Shown one piece after another: positions 19,822-31,845 of a DNA stretch of 64,000 nt (position 1 is its first letter; the number at the start of each line of letters is the position of its first letter). The position numbers and the translations under genes are program-made. Below the pieces are notes generated by a model. It worked only from the letters and a program-made list of their open reading frames with translations. It had not been told where the DNA came from and did not search any database. The DNA is from Bombardia bombarda (Eukaryota; Ascomycota; Sordariomycetes; Sordariales; Lasiosphaeriaceae), in assembly GCA_030512295.1 (NCBI GenBank), contig JAULSR010000001.1:1798001-1862000 (forward strand), in the 5' to 3' direction.

Positions 19822-21821
19822 TGAACACAGTAGCGAGGTCCCTTCGGATTTGAGTTGAGAGCAGCCCAACATGTGAAAGACTGCTGCTGCCGCTGAAAGA
19901 CTGCACATTATGCCGATTTCGTCAATGTGTCGTACCATGACCAACCCACAGCGCCTGGTCGCATAACACCCCGGAAGAAGGCATCTACCTCCGAGGTTGA
20001 GGGTGGTATCCCAGCCCCCGCCTTACCTACGGTTAACGGCCGATTGCTTTGGTCTTGAGCGATACAGCTTGGGCGTAGCATATGGCTCATGTCTTCAGCT
20101 TGTCTCAACGATCTATGATTGGCTGTTGAAGCTGCACCAAACGGTTGCTGCGGGCTCATGGAAACTCCCGCGTCAAGGTAAACTTCACAAGATGGCCGCC
20201 GCAGTCAACTTTCCACATCTGCTTTCCTAGGCCAAGCTTGCATTAGCTGTCCTTGCTCGAAGGCCTGCACATCCTACAGACCAGCAACGGAGCTTCATAT
20301 TAGCTCGTTTGGCAAATCCTTCTTTACATGAAATAAGAAAAATGGACTGGTTACAACTCGCTCATCTTTAATGCTTCCGCCAAGGCCCGCGAATCACAGA
20401 GAAACCATATGACCCTCGCTCATGAGCAACTTTGTCAACCTCGATATATTTGCAAGTGGGGTTTCATCTAAATGAATGCCGCTATACGAATCGTTGAGTG
20501 ACAAACCACCTGGTACAGCAGCAATAGCCCTACAATTATGTCCCTGCATGAGCCTGGCCCATTTCGCTGGAGCCGGTATACTTGTTAAAGAAACTTACCT
20601 ATGTCCAGCCGGCATAGTCTTGACGTCATTACCTCTTAGGAGTGTATTAAGGTACGCGATAGTTTGTATCGGATATGTACGAACGGTGTTAACTCAGATC
20701 TAGCAAGATTCTTCTGTGGTGGCTTCTCTGTCGCCCCTGTTTCGCTATTGAACCGGCTTTCTCTAAGCGTGGTTTTGCCATAACTAGGGACATGCCGTCG
20801 ATGCCAGTTTTGACGGGCTCCTTACTAATTAACCTCCATCTACGTTCCTCGCGACTCTACTAGAGGACGACTTTTAACATGACCTCCTTGGCACGAAGTG
20901 GCAGATCTCCAGCCTCGAGAATTGCCTGCGTTTCAGAATGGGCAGTATTGAGCTTGCCTACCAGGTTCCGGTATGCGCGCCGAACGTCAGTTGCGCTTCA
21001 TGGTGCATACACCCGGCCGATGCATTGCATGAAGACGGGCAGACTGTCTGGCCACAGTTATCATGGCTGGCTTACGGCAGAACTAACGACTACAGCAAAT
21101 GTTCATCCGAGCTTGGGCATTGCACCCGGCGCCGTGGATCCTCATCAAGCCAAACCCCGGCCATCTTACATTCCTAAGCATGCACCCAGCGGGTCATACA
21201 CAGTACTTTACGATTTCGCCGCATACCTACATGCCCGCTATCCTTTCCGCTGAGAGCCGCAACCGGGATTACAACGATGTTCAAGAATGCAACAGCGTCT
21301 CCAACGCATTTCATCCCCGACATCTCCCTGGTGTTGAGAAGCAGCAGCACCTACCTAGTACAGTATCTCCTGCTATGGTATACACGATCTATGACCGTAG
21401 CTTCAACCCCACTGGATGCACTGGCTAGCCCCGCGACTTCGCGCCGTCTCCTGGGTCGGCTGGGACGGCATGTGCTAGACTGGTTTGATTGCATTCGACA
21501 AAGAAAACCAGGGCATTTGGGTTGGGAGTCTTGCGCGCACTGTTGCCGCTATGTTACGATCCGGGCGTCAAATGTGCGCTGTCCTGCGCTGCGGCTACTC
21601 TCGTAGGGGTGAGATTCAGGTCCCCAACTAGCCCTACGACTATCTCGGCTTGGTGTGAACCCGCCTGTCCTATTTCTTTCCTTGGATGCCCATATCTGTT
21701 TGTTCTTGAGAGCTCAGCTTAGAATCACCGGCCTCTTTACAAGTCAAGCTCTGAACAGCCGTAGTCTCGCCCATTCCTTGGTCACCTCCCCCCACGTTCA
21801 ACGGCCCTGGTGATCGCGGAA
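19822..21821. other. Intergenic, 2.0 kb, no gene recognised
   Basis: Several short open frames occur between 20.4 and 21.7 kb on the plus strand, but none has a recognisable domain, repeated motif or splice pattern. The promoter of the MFS gene should lie at the right end. Confidence 0.45.
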
Positions 21822-24320
21822 ATGTCCCCAACCAGCAACTCCGAGGATGCAGTGGCGGTCCAATCCGTGGAGCCCATCAGTCTGCAAGATGATATCCAGA
21901 ACGAAGAGGTCGTCGTTCAGACACAAGGGGGGGCTGTCCGACCTGTGAACTCGCTCGAGTCGGTCGAGGCTGTCGAGCCTTTCGAGTCTGCCGGGTCTGT
22001 TTACCCCGAAGAGCGTGCCGAAGTCGGCGATACCGTTGGAGATTTTCTTGAGCACCCAGAATCAGAACCCAGCTCCAAGGCTGCTCAGAACAGAATCTCA
22101 GTTCTGTCTGGCATGTCAATGTATCTTGAAGAGTCTGTCAGCACAAGAGATTCTATCTACCCTGTCGTTCTTGAAGACTCTTCCGAGACGGCCATCCAGC
22201 CCATCGTCATCACAGAAGCACCCGAGACGGGCAATCAGCCTACAACTGGCTGTGGAAGTAAGTTTCAACCACAACCAACCAAGTCTACCTTCAGCTTTAC
22301 TAAAATCGAACAAGTTGGCAACAACTGCTTGAATCATCTCGTCGGTGAAGTAGACGAGCAGGACGCCCTTTCCCGATATCGTGAAGAGGCAGCAGCCCAG
22401 AACAGGATGTCATTTGGAAACAATGAGTCCAGCTCAACTCTGGGTGGGTCTGAGGACTCGATTGTTTGCTGGGAGGAGAAGGACCCCGAGAACCCGTACA
22501 ACTGGTCGTCGGGCAAGAAGAGCGGCATACGTCTCATAACCATGATGTTGATCATCAACTCAACCATGGGGAGTGCGCTGCCGAGCAATGCCATTCCGTT
22601 CATAGCCGCAGAATGGGGGATTACTTCTCAACAACAAGAAGTCTTACCCATTTCTGTTTATCTTATTGGTTAGTTTACTGAGCCCTTCCCCCAAAGACAG
22701 ACGATGGATAACTGACTGCTCGATTGCTAGGTTATGTGATGGGTGAGCAACACATTCTAGCCACGTTGGCTTATGAGCGTAACAAACTGACAACCTCCAG
22801 GGCCGATACTATGGGCTCCTCTTAGCGAGCAATACGGGCGTAGAAATCTTACCATTGGGACGTTTATCACCTTCACCCTGTTCACGCTCGCCTGCGCGCT
22901 CGCGCCGTCATGGCCCGCATTCCTCATCTTCCGACTCTTTTCAGGAGTATTTGCCAGCGCCCCGATCGCTATCGTCACCGGCATCTATGCCGATATTTAT
23001 GGCGACCCGCGGACGCGCGGTCGAAGCATGGGCATGTTTCTGGCGGTTCGTATTCGTCCTGCCTTTTTCTTTCTATATCTCTTCATCGTCTATGAGAACT
23101 ATTTCCACTGACATGAGAAACAATTACACAACCACAGGCAACACTATTCGGCCCGCTGTTCGCCCCCATCGTATCAGGCTACTGCGCGCCCACCATCGGC
23201 TGGCGCTGGGTCTTTTGGATCGGCCTGATCTACGCCGGCGCCACCATCGTGCCGCTCCTCTTCCTGCCCGAGACGTACGGCCCGGTGCTGCTCCTCCGCA
23301 GGGCGAAGCGCATGCGCAAGCAGGACCCGTCGGCCCGCGTGGTGGCGCCGCACGAGCTCGAGGAGAAGAGCCTCAAGGAGCTCGCCACCGTCGTGCTCAC
23401 TCGCCCCATCCGCATGATCATCTTTGAGCCCATTGTCAACACGAGCTGCGCGTACCTGGCGCTGTGCTACGCCATCTTCTACATGACGTTCGAGGCGTAC
23501 CCCATCATCTTCCAGGGCCTGTATAAGCTCTCGCCGGGCGAGTGCGGCTTGTTGTATTTGACTATTGGCGCTGGGTGCTTGCTCTCGCTGCCGGTGTTTT
23601 TCATCTACGATAATATTTTGAGGAATGCGTACGAGCATGACGCGCCGTGGACGCGCAAGGAGGAGTACAGGCGGCTGCCGCTGGCGTGCATTGGGGGCCC
23701 GATGTTTGCCATCTCGCTGTTCTGGCTGGGCTGGACGTCGCGCCAGGACGTGCACTTTGTGGTGCCGATGCTGGCGGGGATTCCGTTTGGGTTTGGGTTT
23801 ATGTGCATCTTTCAGGCTTTGTTGTGAGTTTGCTCGTCCTACACCATCTGCCAGCACATCTATGTCTCTTTCGTATCGTCGCTAACATGCGTGGATGATA
23901 ATCAGAAACTATCTCACCGACGCCTACGAGATATTCGCCGCCTCGGCCAACGCGGCAGCCTCGTGCTCCCGGTCTCTCCTGGCGACCGTCCTGCCCCTGG
24001 CCACCACGCCCATGTTCGCCCGGCTGGGCATCTCGGGCGGGTGCAGCCTGCTGGGAGGGCTGAGCATGCTCATGTGCGCCATCCCGTTTGTGTTCCTGTG
24101 GCAGGGGGAGAAGATCCGCGCAAACTCAAAGTTTTGTCTGGTGCTTCGCCAGCGGAAGGAGGAGATGGCGAGCAGGATTGAGCAGCAGAGGAGGAGGACG
24201 ATCAGGTTGGAAAGTGCTGCGGGGGTCAGGGTGAAGGCAGGGGGAGTAGGAGGGCTGAGTAGTAGCGGGGGGTCGACGACGCAGGGGCCGACTGCGGAGG
24301 GGCGTATGGAGGATGTTTGA
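21822..24320 (+). CDS. MFS transporter, DHA1 (drug:H+ antiporter-1) type
   Basis: Five exons (21822-22668, 22731-22742, 22801-23045, 23138-23823, 23906-24320) give 734 residues. The first 230 or so are a hydrophilic, Glu/Ser-rich cytosolic extension. The DHA1 hallmark DPENPYNWSSGKK then precedes the first membrane segment. Motif A appears as GPILWAPLSEQYGRRN between TM2 and TM3, followed by LIFRLFSGVFASAPIAIVTG (TM4), a GWRWVFWIGLIYAG loop/TM6 and FLPETY. After a central loop (KSLKELATVVLTRPIRMI) come TM7-12 with LNYLTDAYEIFAASANAAAS, the usual TM11 region. Exon 2 is 12 nt and completes GYVMG at the start of motif A. Substrate is unknown; the subfamily includes polyamine and multidrug exporters. 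A GTG at 21810 is in frame upstream, but ATG 21822 is preferred. Confidence 0.9.
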
Positions 24321-26247
24321 GGTATGTCAGGCTGGACTCTACCTGGATAGAATATAGGGAGCTTGTGCTGGTTCTGTTTGTCTACGAGGCAGTATGAATG
24401 GCTGGCTGGCTGGCTGGGAACTTGGGACGGTGTTGAGTCTTACTGGCGTTTATCTGGTCATGTTTTTCTGTTCGAGGCTCTGGTCGGTGGGAATCTCTTT
24501 CAAGCTGGGGGAAGATGATCACTGTCACGGTGCTCTCCGCCCGCGAGGCTGTTTCTCTCCTATTCATTTCTGTCTGCGCGTGTGCTGCCAACCATTGGCT
24601 GGGATGTGGTAATACTTGCGTTTTCTAGACAGATTGTGTCGGTATATAGATCATTGTATAGATAAGACGAAGAATAGAAAATAACATGTTTAGATTGAAT
24701 GTTAAAGTGTAGTTCATTGCTGTGTACAGTCTCATCTCACAACACCAACACATACACATTGGGCTCTCTCCCCCATGAAACCGCCAATCGCGCAGGCGAG
24801 ATAATATGTAAAGCTAGTTAATATATGGTTCATTTATGTCAACTCATTCAAAGAAAAATAACAGTGCATAGGAATGGCCTCACCACGATCACCTGCTCAT
24901 TCCCTTGGTGGTAGACACTAGCACTACCGGCAGCAGATCGTCCATGTATACTGCTGCATGATTTATATCTTTGACTCTTTCAGCGACTTTCCCATCACTA
25001 TTAACTTCTCTCACCACTTCTAACGTCTCTCATCGCTAGTATCAACTTTTCTCACTATTAATTAGTCTTTCCTTGAGGTGGCCAACCTATAGGCCGCCAT
25101 TAACTGTTGTTCAGAACATCTGACTGTCACCGGCCTGGCCCCCCTCCTGTCTCCCGGGAAAGACCCATCTGTGTTTCGCTTTAAGTCCAGAAGACTGGAC
25201 ATCCAATGATGTTTCTTGTGTGTTTGATTAGATGACGTGGCACACACCGTAGCCCACCTCGCCTCACCTCACGCCATAATACCAGGGCAAGGCGTTGTGC
25301 GATTTTGTGGTTGTGTGGGTGGGTGTGTGTTGGTGAGAAAGAGAGTTCAGCCAGCCCGGCCCAGCCCAGCCCTGACCCACAGGTATGTGGAGACAACCAA
25401 GACAGGTGGATGCAAGGGGCAAATAAGCCTTCTAATGTTCTGGATTCAACGTCTTCTTCCTGTTTGTTGTAAGTGGCGACAATAGCCACCCCAAACCCTA
25501 TTATCGATCCCGTTCTCCACAAGACAAGACAAACCCGCAAAAAACCCGCATCAGAGTGACATAACCGTTTATGATGCAACGCACTAACAGTTCAGTTATC
25601 CATTCTCCATCTCCAGTTTCCCCACGGGGTCAGGCCAGGCCAGGCCAAGCTAGAGCCCAGAGCCAGAGCCCATCAAGGGTTGTATGATATGAGGTGGTTT
25701 ATCGGTTCCACTATGGGGTTCTTTATACACAAAACACCAATTGCCAACCAACCAACCAAGCACGCCCATCACCAATCCTCGAGGTGGATAGGGGCGTCTG
25801 TTTATCCACGTCAACAACACATGGATAGCCCGGAGGCAGGAGGGGGTGAGTCAAACGATCAATCACGCCCTGGGTCGCCTTACGAAAGCAGACCCTGCCG
25901 TCATGAGGGGGAAAGAACAACATGGATACGATGCCGAGTATAGCAAGTTCGGAACCGAACCTAAACACACGCCTCCTGGCTGCCAAGTTTGACAGCCAGC
26001 CAGGTCTGGTTGGGTTTAGGGCCGAAAAGGGTACTTTACTCATCGTCGTCGTCGTGCTCAATCGCAACCGATCAAGCCAAAGAAATAAACATTCCCCCCT
26101 TTGACTTTTTGCCGGCCGGAATAGTAGCCCCTGCACAATGCACATCATTATATACATTACATTCCACTCACTCCTTTGCGTGTGGAAAGGGGGGAAAAAT
26201 GTCTCGCGGAACTGGGTCCGTCGAGTGAGCCGGAGAAGAGCGCGAGA

Positions 26248-26250
<3 letters not shown>

Positions 26251-26278
<28 letters not shown>
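26251..26278. repeat. (CT)n microsatellite
   Basis: Fourteen uninterrupted CT units. A second short array, built of CGCAACGCA-like units followed by CCGT units, lies just downstream at about 26381-26427. Confidence 0.95.
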
Positions 26279-26282
<4 letters not shown>

Positions 26283-28101
26283 AAGATAGGCGTGAATGGA
26301 ATGGAATGGAACGCAGACGCGGACACGGACGGACGGGGCGAGACAGGCCAGGACAGACATACAGAACAAGCGAGACAATACACGCAACGCACGCAACGCA
26401 CGCAACGCAACGCACGTCCGTCCGTCCGCCCCGCCGCTGGTGCAGCCGCCGGGGGGCTCCTTGGGTTCCTCCGACCCGAACCCGTAGCCGACCTGACCGG
26501 TGCTGCTCCCATACCATTCTTGTATCCTAATCTGGAACGTTTGTTTCGATTTGTGGATTGTTAGACATGACATGCCTGACTGACTGCCTTGCCTGACTGC
26601 CTTGGCTGGGTGCCTTATTTGTGTACCTTGTGCGGGTAGGCAGCCATCAGGCATGCTCATCTTTGCCACCCATGGCAACTAGAATACACCTGGCAGCAGT
26701 GCTGCTGAAACGCTTACCATACATGACAATTCCACCTATACTCCATACTGTGTAAGCGCGCGTATCCAGTTACCTAGGTAGGTAGTTACGTGGATTGATC
26801 GGTTTCGTTAGACGTACCCGCGGTCCCACAATTTGTCAACTATTCACAGCCCAATGGCAGCGAGCGAGCGAGCGAGCGGCGCGATGCAATGGACTTTTTA
26901 TCTTGCTCCCCCCCTCTCTCTTTCCAGGCACAAGGCACAAGGTACAGACAGGTACAGGTCCAGGAACGAGCAGGACACGAAACGTACAACCAAAAAAGGA
27001 GTCTGACACAGACGCTCAGCAGCAGGGATCCCCCGGATTCTGTTTCCTCGCCTTACCAAGCCTGCAAAGCTGTGCCGGGCTGACAGACAGACAGCGAGGC
27101 GAGGAGGTGTGGATGAGGGAGAAGGGGTAAGCCCGCGGAATGAATGTCCACGTATACAATGTGGATAAATAAGCAGAAAACTTGAAACTTGTCCGCCAGT
27201 TGAGGGATATCAGGGTATCCCGCGGAGGTAAAAGAAACTGAACAAAAGATATGATAGTAGACAAAACCGGGATGGGCCAACACACAGGACATGCACAGAC
27301 TGTTTCATCTCAACGGACCTAGCGGAGCAGAAAGAATAAAAAGTGATGATGACAGAAACCGAAAGCTCTGGTGGAAGCGAGCTGACAACTCTGACTGGCT
27401 CGATCGTTCATGGCGAATACCCATACCCCCCCCTTTCTTTCAAAACACAACAAATCCGCCAATTGACAGAGTGTGTATAGTAAGGAGCTACCTAGTAGCT
27501 CAGTTCGGCAAACTCGGCCTCATGAACAAATGAGCGAACCAACCAGTCCTGACATACCTACCAAGATACTCCAGCGAGGAACAACTTTGCACCCAAGAGA
27601 CAATGCCAGTTGTGTGCGTGCGTGCCGAAGGAAGGGGTGGATAATAAACCAAGACATACATACCGAGATCGACTCACTTGGTACCCACACTTAGGCACAC
27701 ACACACATCTACCGCTCTCTGGGCGGACAGACAGACAGGGCAGACGGGCCATTGACAAGTGAGAAGAGAGCAAAAAGGTGTTAGATCGCGTGGCACGAAG
27801 ATCGCGAGACGAAGCAAAACCTGCGAGACTGAGACTGACTGACCCACCAGACAGTCACTCAATCACTCAGTCCGCTGCCGTGCTTCCGGAAGCGCAGCCA
27901 TTCTCACGAGCGAATGAGAGTAAAGCAAAGTTCATGGCATCTTCCGAGTGAGTGATGAGCCATTCGTTCTGTTGTATGAGTCCACGACAGCGCACACGGA
28001 AGCCTCGGGTCATGTTCCCGGCGAAGAAAAGAAAAAAGAAAAGCCTTAGTTGTTGTTTTACACGCACAGGCACGAACACAAGTGACTTGGGTCCCGGTCC
28101 C

Positions 28102-28117
28102 GTGTGTGTGTGTGTGT
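28102..28117. repeat. (GT)n microsatellite
   Basis: Eight GT units on the plus strand. A (CA)n tract of about eight units also occurs at 28731-28747. Confidence 0.9.
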
Positions 28118-30600
28118 ATGTCTGTCCGTCCGACCGACGTCCGCCCGTTCCCTCCGCAGCCAGCCTTGCACGACAGCGTTGTACGTAAATGGCTGGGCTG
28201 AGCTGGAGCTGGGCTCGAACCGGGGGTCGGTGGGACAGCCGGTATGTGGTGCAAGGCACCAAAGCGCTGTAACGGTAGCCTCTCTTGTTAGGCATGGAGA
28301 TAGAGATAGATGGGTTTGGTGTAATGGTTAGACCAAGATCCAAAGGTCCAGCCCAGCCGCCCGCCGCAGGCCAGAAACGTGATATGCCGGGTCCGGGTTC
28401 AGACACAACAAGTGGAGTTGGGGGTAGGCAGGTAGGTAGGTAGGTAGGGCGCACAGCAGGCCCGCCCGAGAGATGGGTGGGCGGGAAGGAAGCCGAGAGG
28501 AAGGACCGACCGCCACCGCCCGGCGAACAACAACACACGGGATGGGTTCTCGCCCGTTGACTTGTTGACTATGGGCGGGGCCGAGACCTGCCAGCAAAGC
28601 CAGCTAGCTCGCTACCTTGGCTAACAAACTGACCAACAAGAAGGGGAAGATGAGCGAGGAGGAGGCACATCCAGGAGTAAGTAAGCAGCCCAACGCACGT
28701 CTGAGGCAAAGGAGACGGCCGGCCAACGGCACACACACACACACACAACACATAGGTGCGGGTCGTTGATCGTAGTTCGGGCTGTTGTTTCCGGCTTATG
28801 AGAGGGGGAGAGAAATGCACTATCAATGCAAGAACGAAGGCCGCCGCCGCCGCCGCCGGACGGCGTCGTGTGGGTCGTCGAGACTGCCGTCCCTGGATGG
28901 ATATGGATTCATGGACCTACCATTTGAGTGGCTGCTGCTGCTATTGACCACGTTTTTGTTGTTGCCGACATGAAAAATGAGCTGATTTATAACCCCCGTT
29001 TTTCATCTTGACCAATGCCTGATGCAGCAGCAGCAGCAGCAGTAGCTTGTGTCAATGAATGTGGGTGTGGTGTTCGCCTTGCTTCGTCAGTGAATCACTG
29101 AATTGGAGGAGGGATGGTGGATGGTGGAGGCCGGAAGGCGGCAACTAAAACGGGACCTAAATGGATCGACTGCTTCTGAGTGGAGCACCCTCGTCAGGGA
29201 ATCAATCGGGCGATAGCAAGCTAGCCCGCGCTTGGAATTTTGGTGTTTCTCGCTTCTTTTTTTTGCTTTTTTGTTGCGCTTCTTTTTTCTTTTTCTTATT
29301 TCTGTTTCTGTCTTCCTTGGAAGGGCTGTTTCTCGGGTCGCTTTCCATGTCGATCAGTGACGGCGCGGGAACAGGGAGATAGACAAGACAGAAACCCGCA
29401 TGCGAGGGCGGCCCACGAGCGGCCCAGCCAACCATCCATTGAATCGCCTTTCCCCCATCAGGCTGGTTGGTGGGGGTTTACGAGAGGGCTCGGCAGTTTT
29501 CAGTGGGAAAAGCAGCTGAAGAAAACAAAATGGCATCGACGATGGAGATTTTGTGCTAGGTAGGTGTGGATTGGGAGAACCAATTCGCGATTCAAGCGAA
29601 CCTTGATGGGCTCTGGACTTTCTGCCTGAATATTGAAAGGGTGGAACGACGTTTGACACGACTGTGTGAAGAGAGAGATATGACGCAAACAGAACTTAAT
29701 GCGCTTATATAGCGGAGCCAGCGGCAACCTGTTGGCAGCTGTTAGGTTATGTGGACACTCCGAGCAAGGCGAGCTACCCCGGTTGTGAGGCTGGAAGGAT
29801 AAAAAAGACAGGGGGCAGGCTCGAATCAAGGCCCTAGACTAGCCTAGGCTGAATCCGCGAATCGAGACCGGGAAGGACGGGAGATCGATCAATTCGGTGT
29901 CAATCAATCGACAGCAAGGCAACCAGAAAAGAAAAAGCAAAAAACCACTAACTGGACAAGGACCAAGAAAATCAATTGTCCGATGAACGAACTTGAGCCT
30001 TACCTCGGCACCTATCGCGATCCCAACATAGGATAAGATGCGAGAGCTTATTTTCCATCTCATTATATCCGGATTATGTAACGAAAGCGAGCGGCGGAGG
30101 GGCATTTTTAGGCGGCGCCCCCCCTCGCTCTTTCCTTCCTGTGACCAACGGCGATCGGTGATTCGTCCGTGGCATTGATTGAGCATCGGACAACTGAAAC
30201 GACAACCACAAAACTCACCTCGCGGCTTATTATGTAAATGTAATGTAACTACATATAGTAACTAGGTATATGCAACCCAAATATTGGATGATGGTTTTGC
30301 TTCCCCTTGCCTTCTTTTTCTCTCTCTACTTTATGCCTGCTGTGTTGGGAACGGCTTGATATTGCAAATACATATGTGAGATAACTGGGTAGGTACCTAA
30401 GTCTAGTAGGTAGCAGTTGTGACGGGGGCCAGCCGGGGATTTACACAGTAGTTATGCTGCATAGCCCGGTCGGATATGTATGTATCATGGCGAATTCCGG
30501 CCACTGGATGCTACTGTGGCATGCTATGCGACGTTAAGAAAGTATGCTTGCCTTATTGCCTTGCCTGTCTTGTCTTTTCTTTCCTTCCTCTCCTTCCATG

Positions 30601-30665
30601 CCTGCCGTGCCTGCCGTGCCTGCCGTGCCTGCCGTGCCTGCCGTGCCTGCCGTGCCTGCCGTGCC
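30601..30665. repeat. 9-bp minisatellite (CCTGCCGTG)n
   Basis: About 7.2 perfect copies of CCTGCCGTG lie in tandem. They are preceded by C/T-rich sequence and followed at 30688-30719 by a CAG/CAA triplet tract. There are no spacers, so this is not a CRISPR-like array, and no gene is recognised around it. Confidence 0.95.
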
Positions 30666-31805
30666 AAATGTCTATCCATGCCCGTGCAGCAGCAACAGCA
30701 ACAGCAGCAGCAGCAGTAGCATTGTTACCCGACACACCTACCTAGATGGATGTGGTGATCATACGGCTGTGAGTATGGCACGATTTAATCCCCGAAATAC
30801 GGACTTTGGTCCCGTTGCACCTTGCTTGTACCTTCCTGAGTGGTTGGTGCAGTCGCGGTGAGTCGTGGCCGTGGTGGATTCAGTTATTACATTATCGTTC
30901 GTTTATTTTGCATTGTTTCCACTTACACCGAGACTGAGGTCAATTGGTTTGAGTGCATTGCGTGCATTGTTGTGTAAAGAAAGGGGGGACTGTCAACACA
31001 AATCAATTGGTCCAATGGCGCAATGATCCCATCCCCATAGTACCTCATGAAGGGGACAATCGACGGGTTTGTGATATCATGCCATGGAAGCTGGCAATAT
31101 AAACAGATTGACGGCTGTTGCACCTAGCTCTCTTGCTTCACGTCAGCAAGCATACTGGGTAAAGTATTTTATTACTACCTACCTCTTATTCACCAGACTT
31201 ATTAGACATCCATCCCTATGCCGGGCGTGGGGGTTGGAAGAAAAGTGTACAAGCTGGCTGCTACCAAACTTGATAATGTCTGGATCAATCACCCAAAACA
31301 CCTGTTGCGTGGACATATAGTAGGATTGACAGTAGTATGTTGAACCTTTGTGTGGTTGTATGCAGTGTAGTATCAGTTTGCCTTCTGGCTCTGACTTGGG
31401 GCGAACCGACGTCGAATTGATGTCATTCTCCAAGTTCTCGCCCCAAGGAGGCGTGCAAACTTTAAGCATTGCAGATTAGCAAAAAGGCGACATTGAAGAG
31501 CCATGATGAAGCAATTACGTTCGTCTTCCCTCCCGCCGCTCCGATTGCTCGCCGGTGCAACCACTTCTTGAACAGCCATTGATGAGCAGTCGCAACACAG
31601 GAGTTCAATTAGATCGAATGCAAGGACGGGGTGTAGGGTAAGGGGTCCTGCAGCGGCCACATCAAGGGCTGCCCTATGCATATAATATCAACAGCCGCCC
31701 AGAGAACACCCGTCGTGAACGCCAGTTATCATATACAGCCGTGATCGGACGCATGTATGCCAATCCCTTAAGGGTGGGGGTGGTGCTGGAGTGGCAACAA
31801 GCACA

Positions 31806-31808
<3 letters not shown>

Positions 31809-31842
<34 letters not shown>
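31809..31842. repeat. (CA)n microsatellite
   Basis: Seventeen CA units, the longest dinucleotide tract in the window. Confidence 0.95.

Positions 31843-31845
<3 letters not shown>

Noticed and set aside
28306..28400. tRNA-like A-box sequence (TGGTGTAATGGTTA) with a downstream GGGTTCAGAC
   Set aside because: No matching acceptor or T-stem pairing and no proper B box at the right distance, so it is not a tRNA that I can support.
30601..30665. CRISPR-like array
   Set aside because: Perfect 9-bp tandem units with no spacers in a fungal genome; it is a minisatellite.
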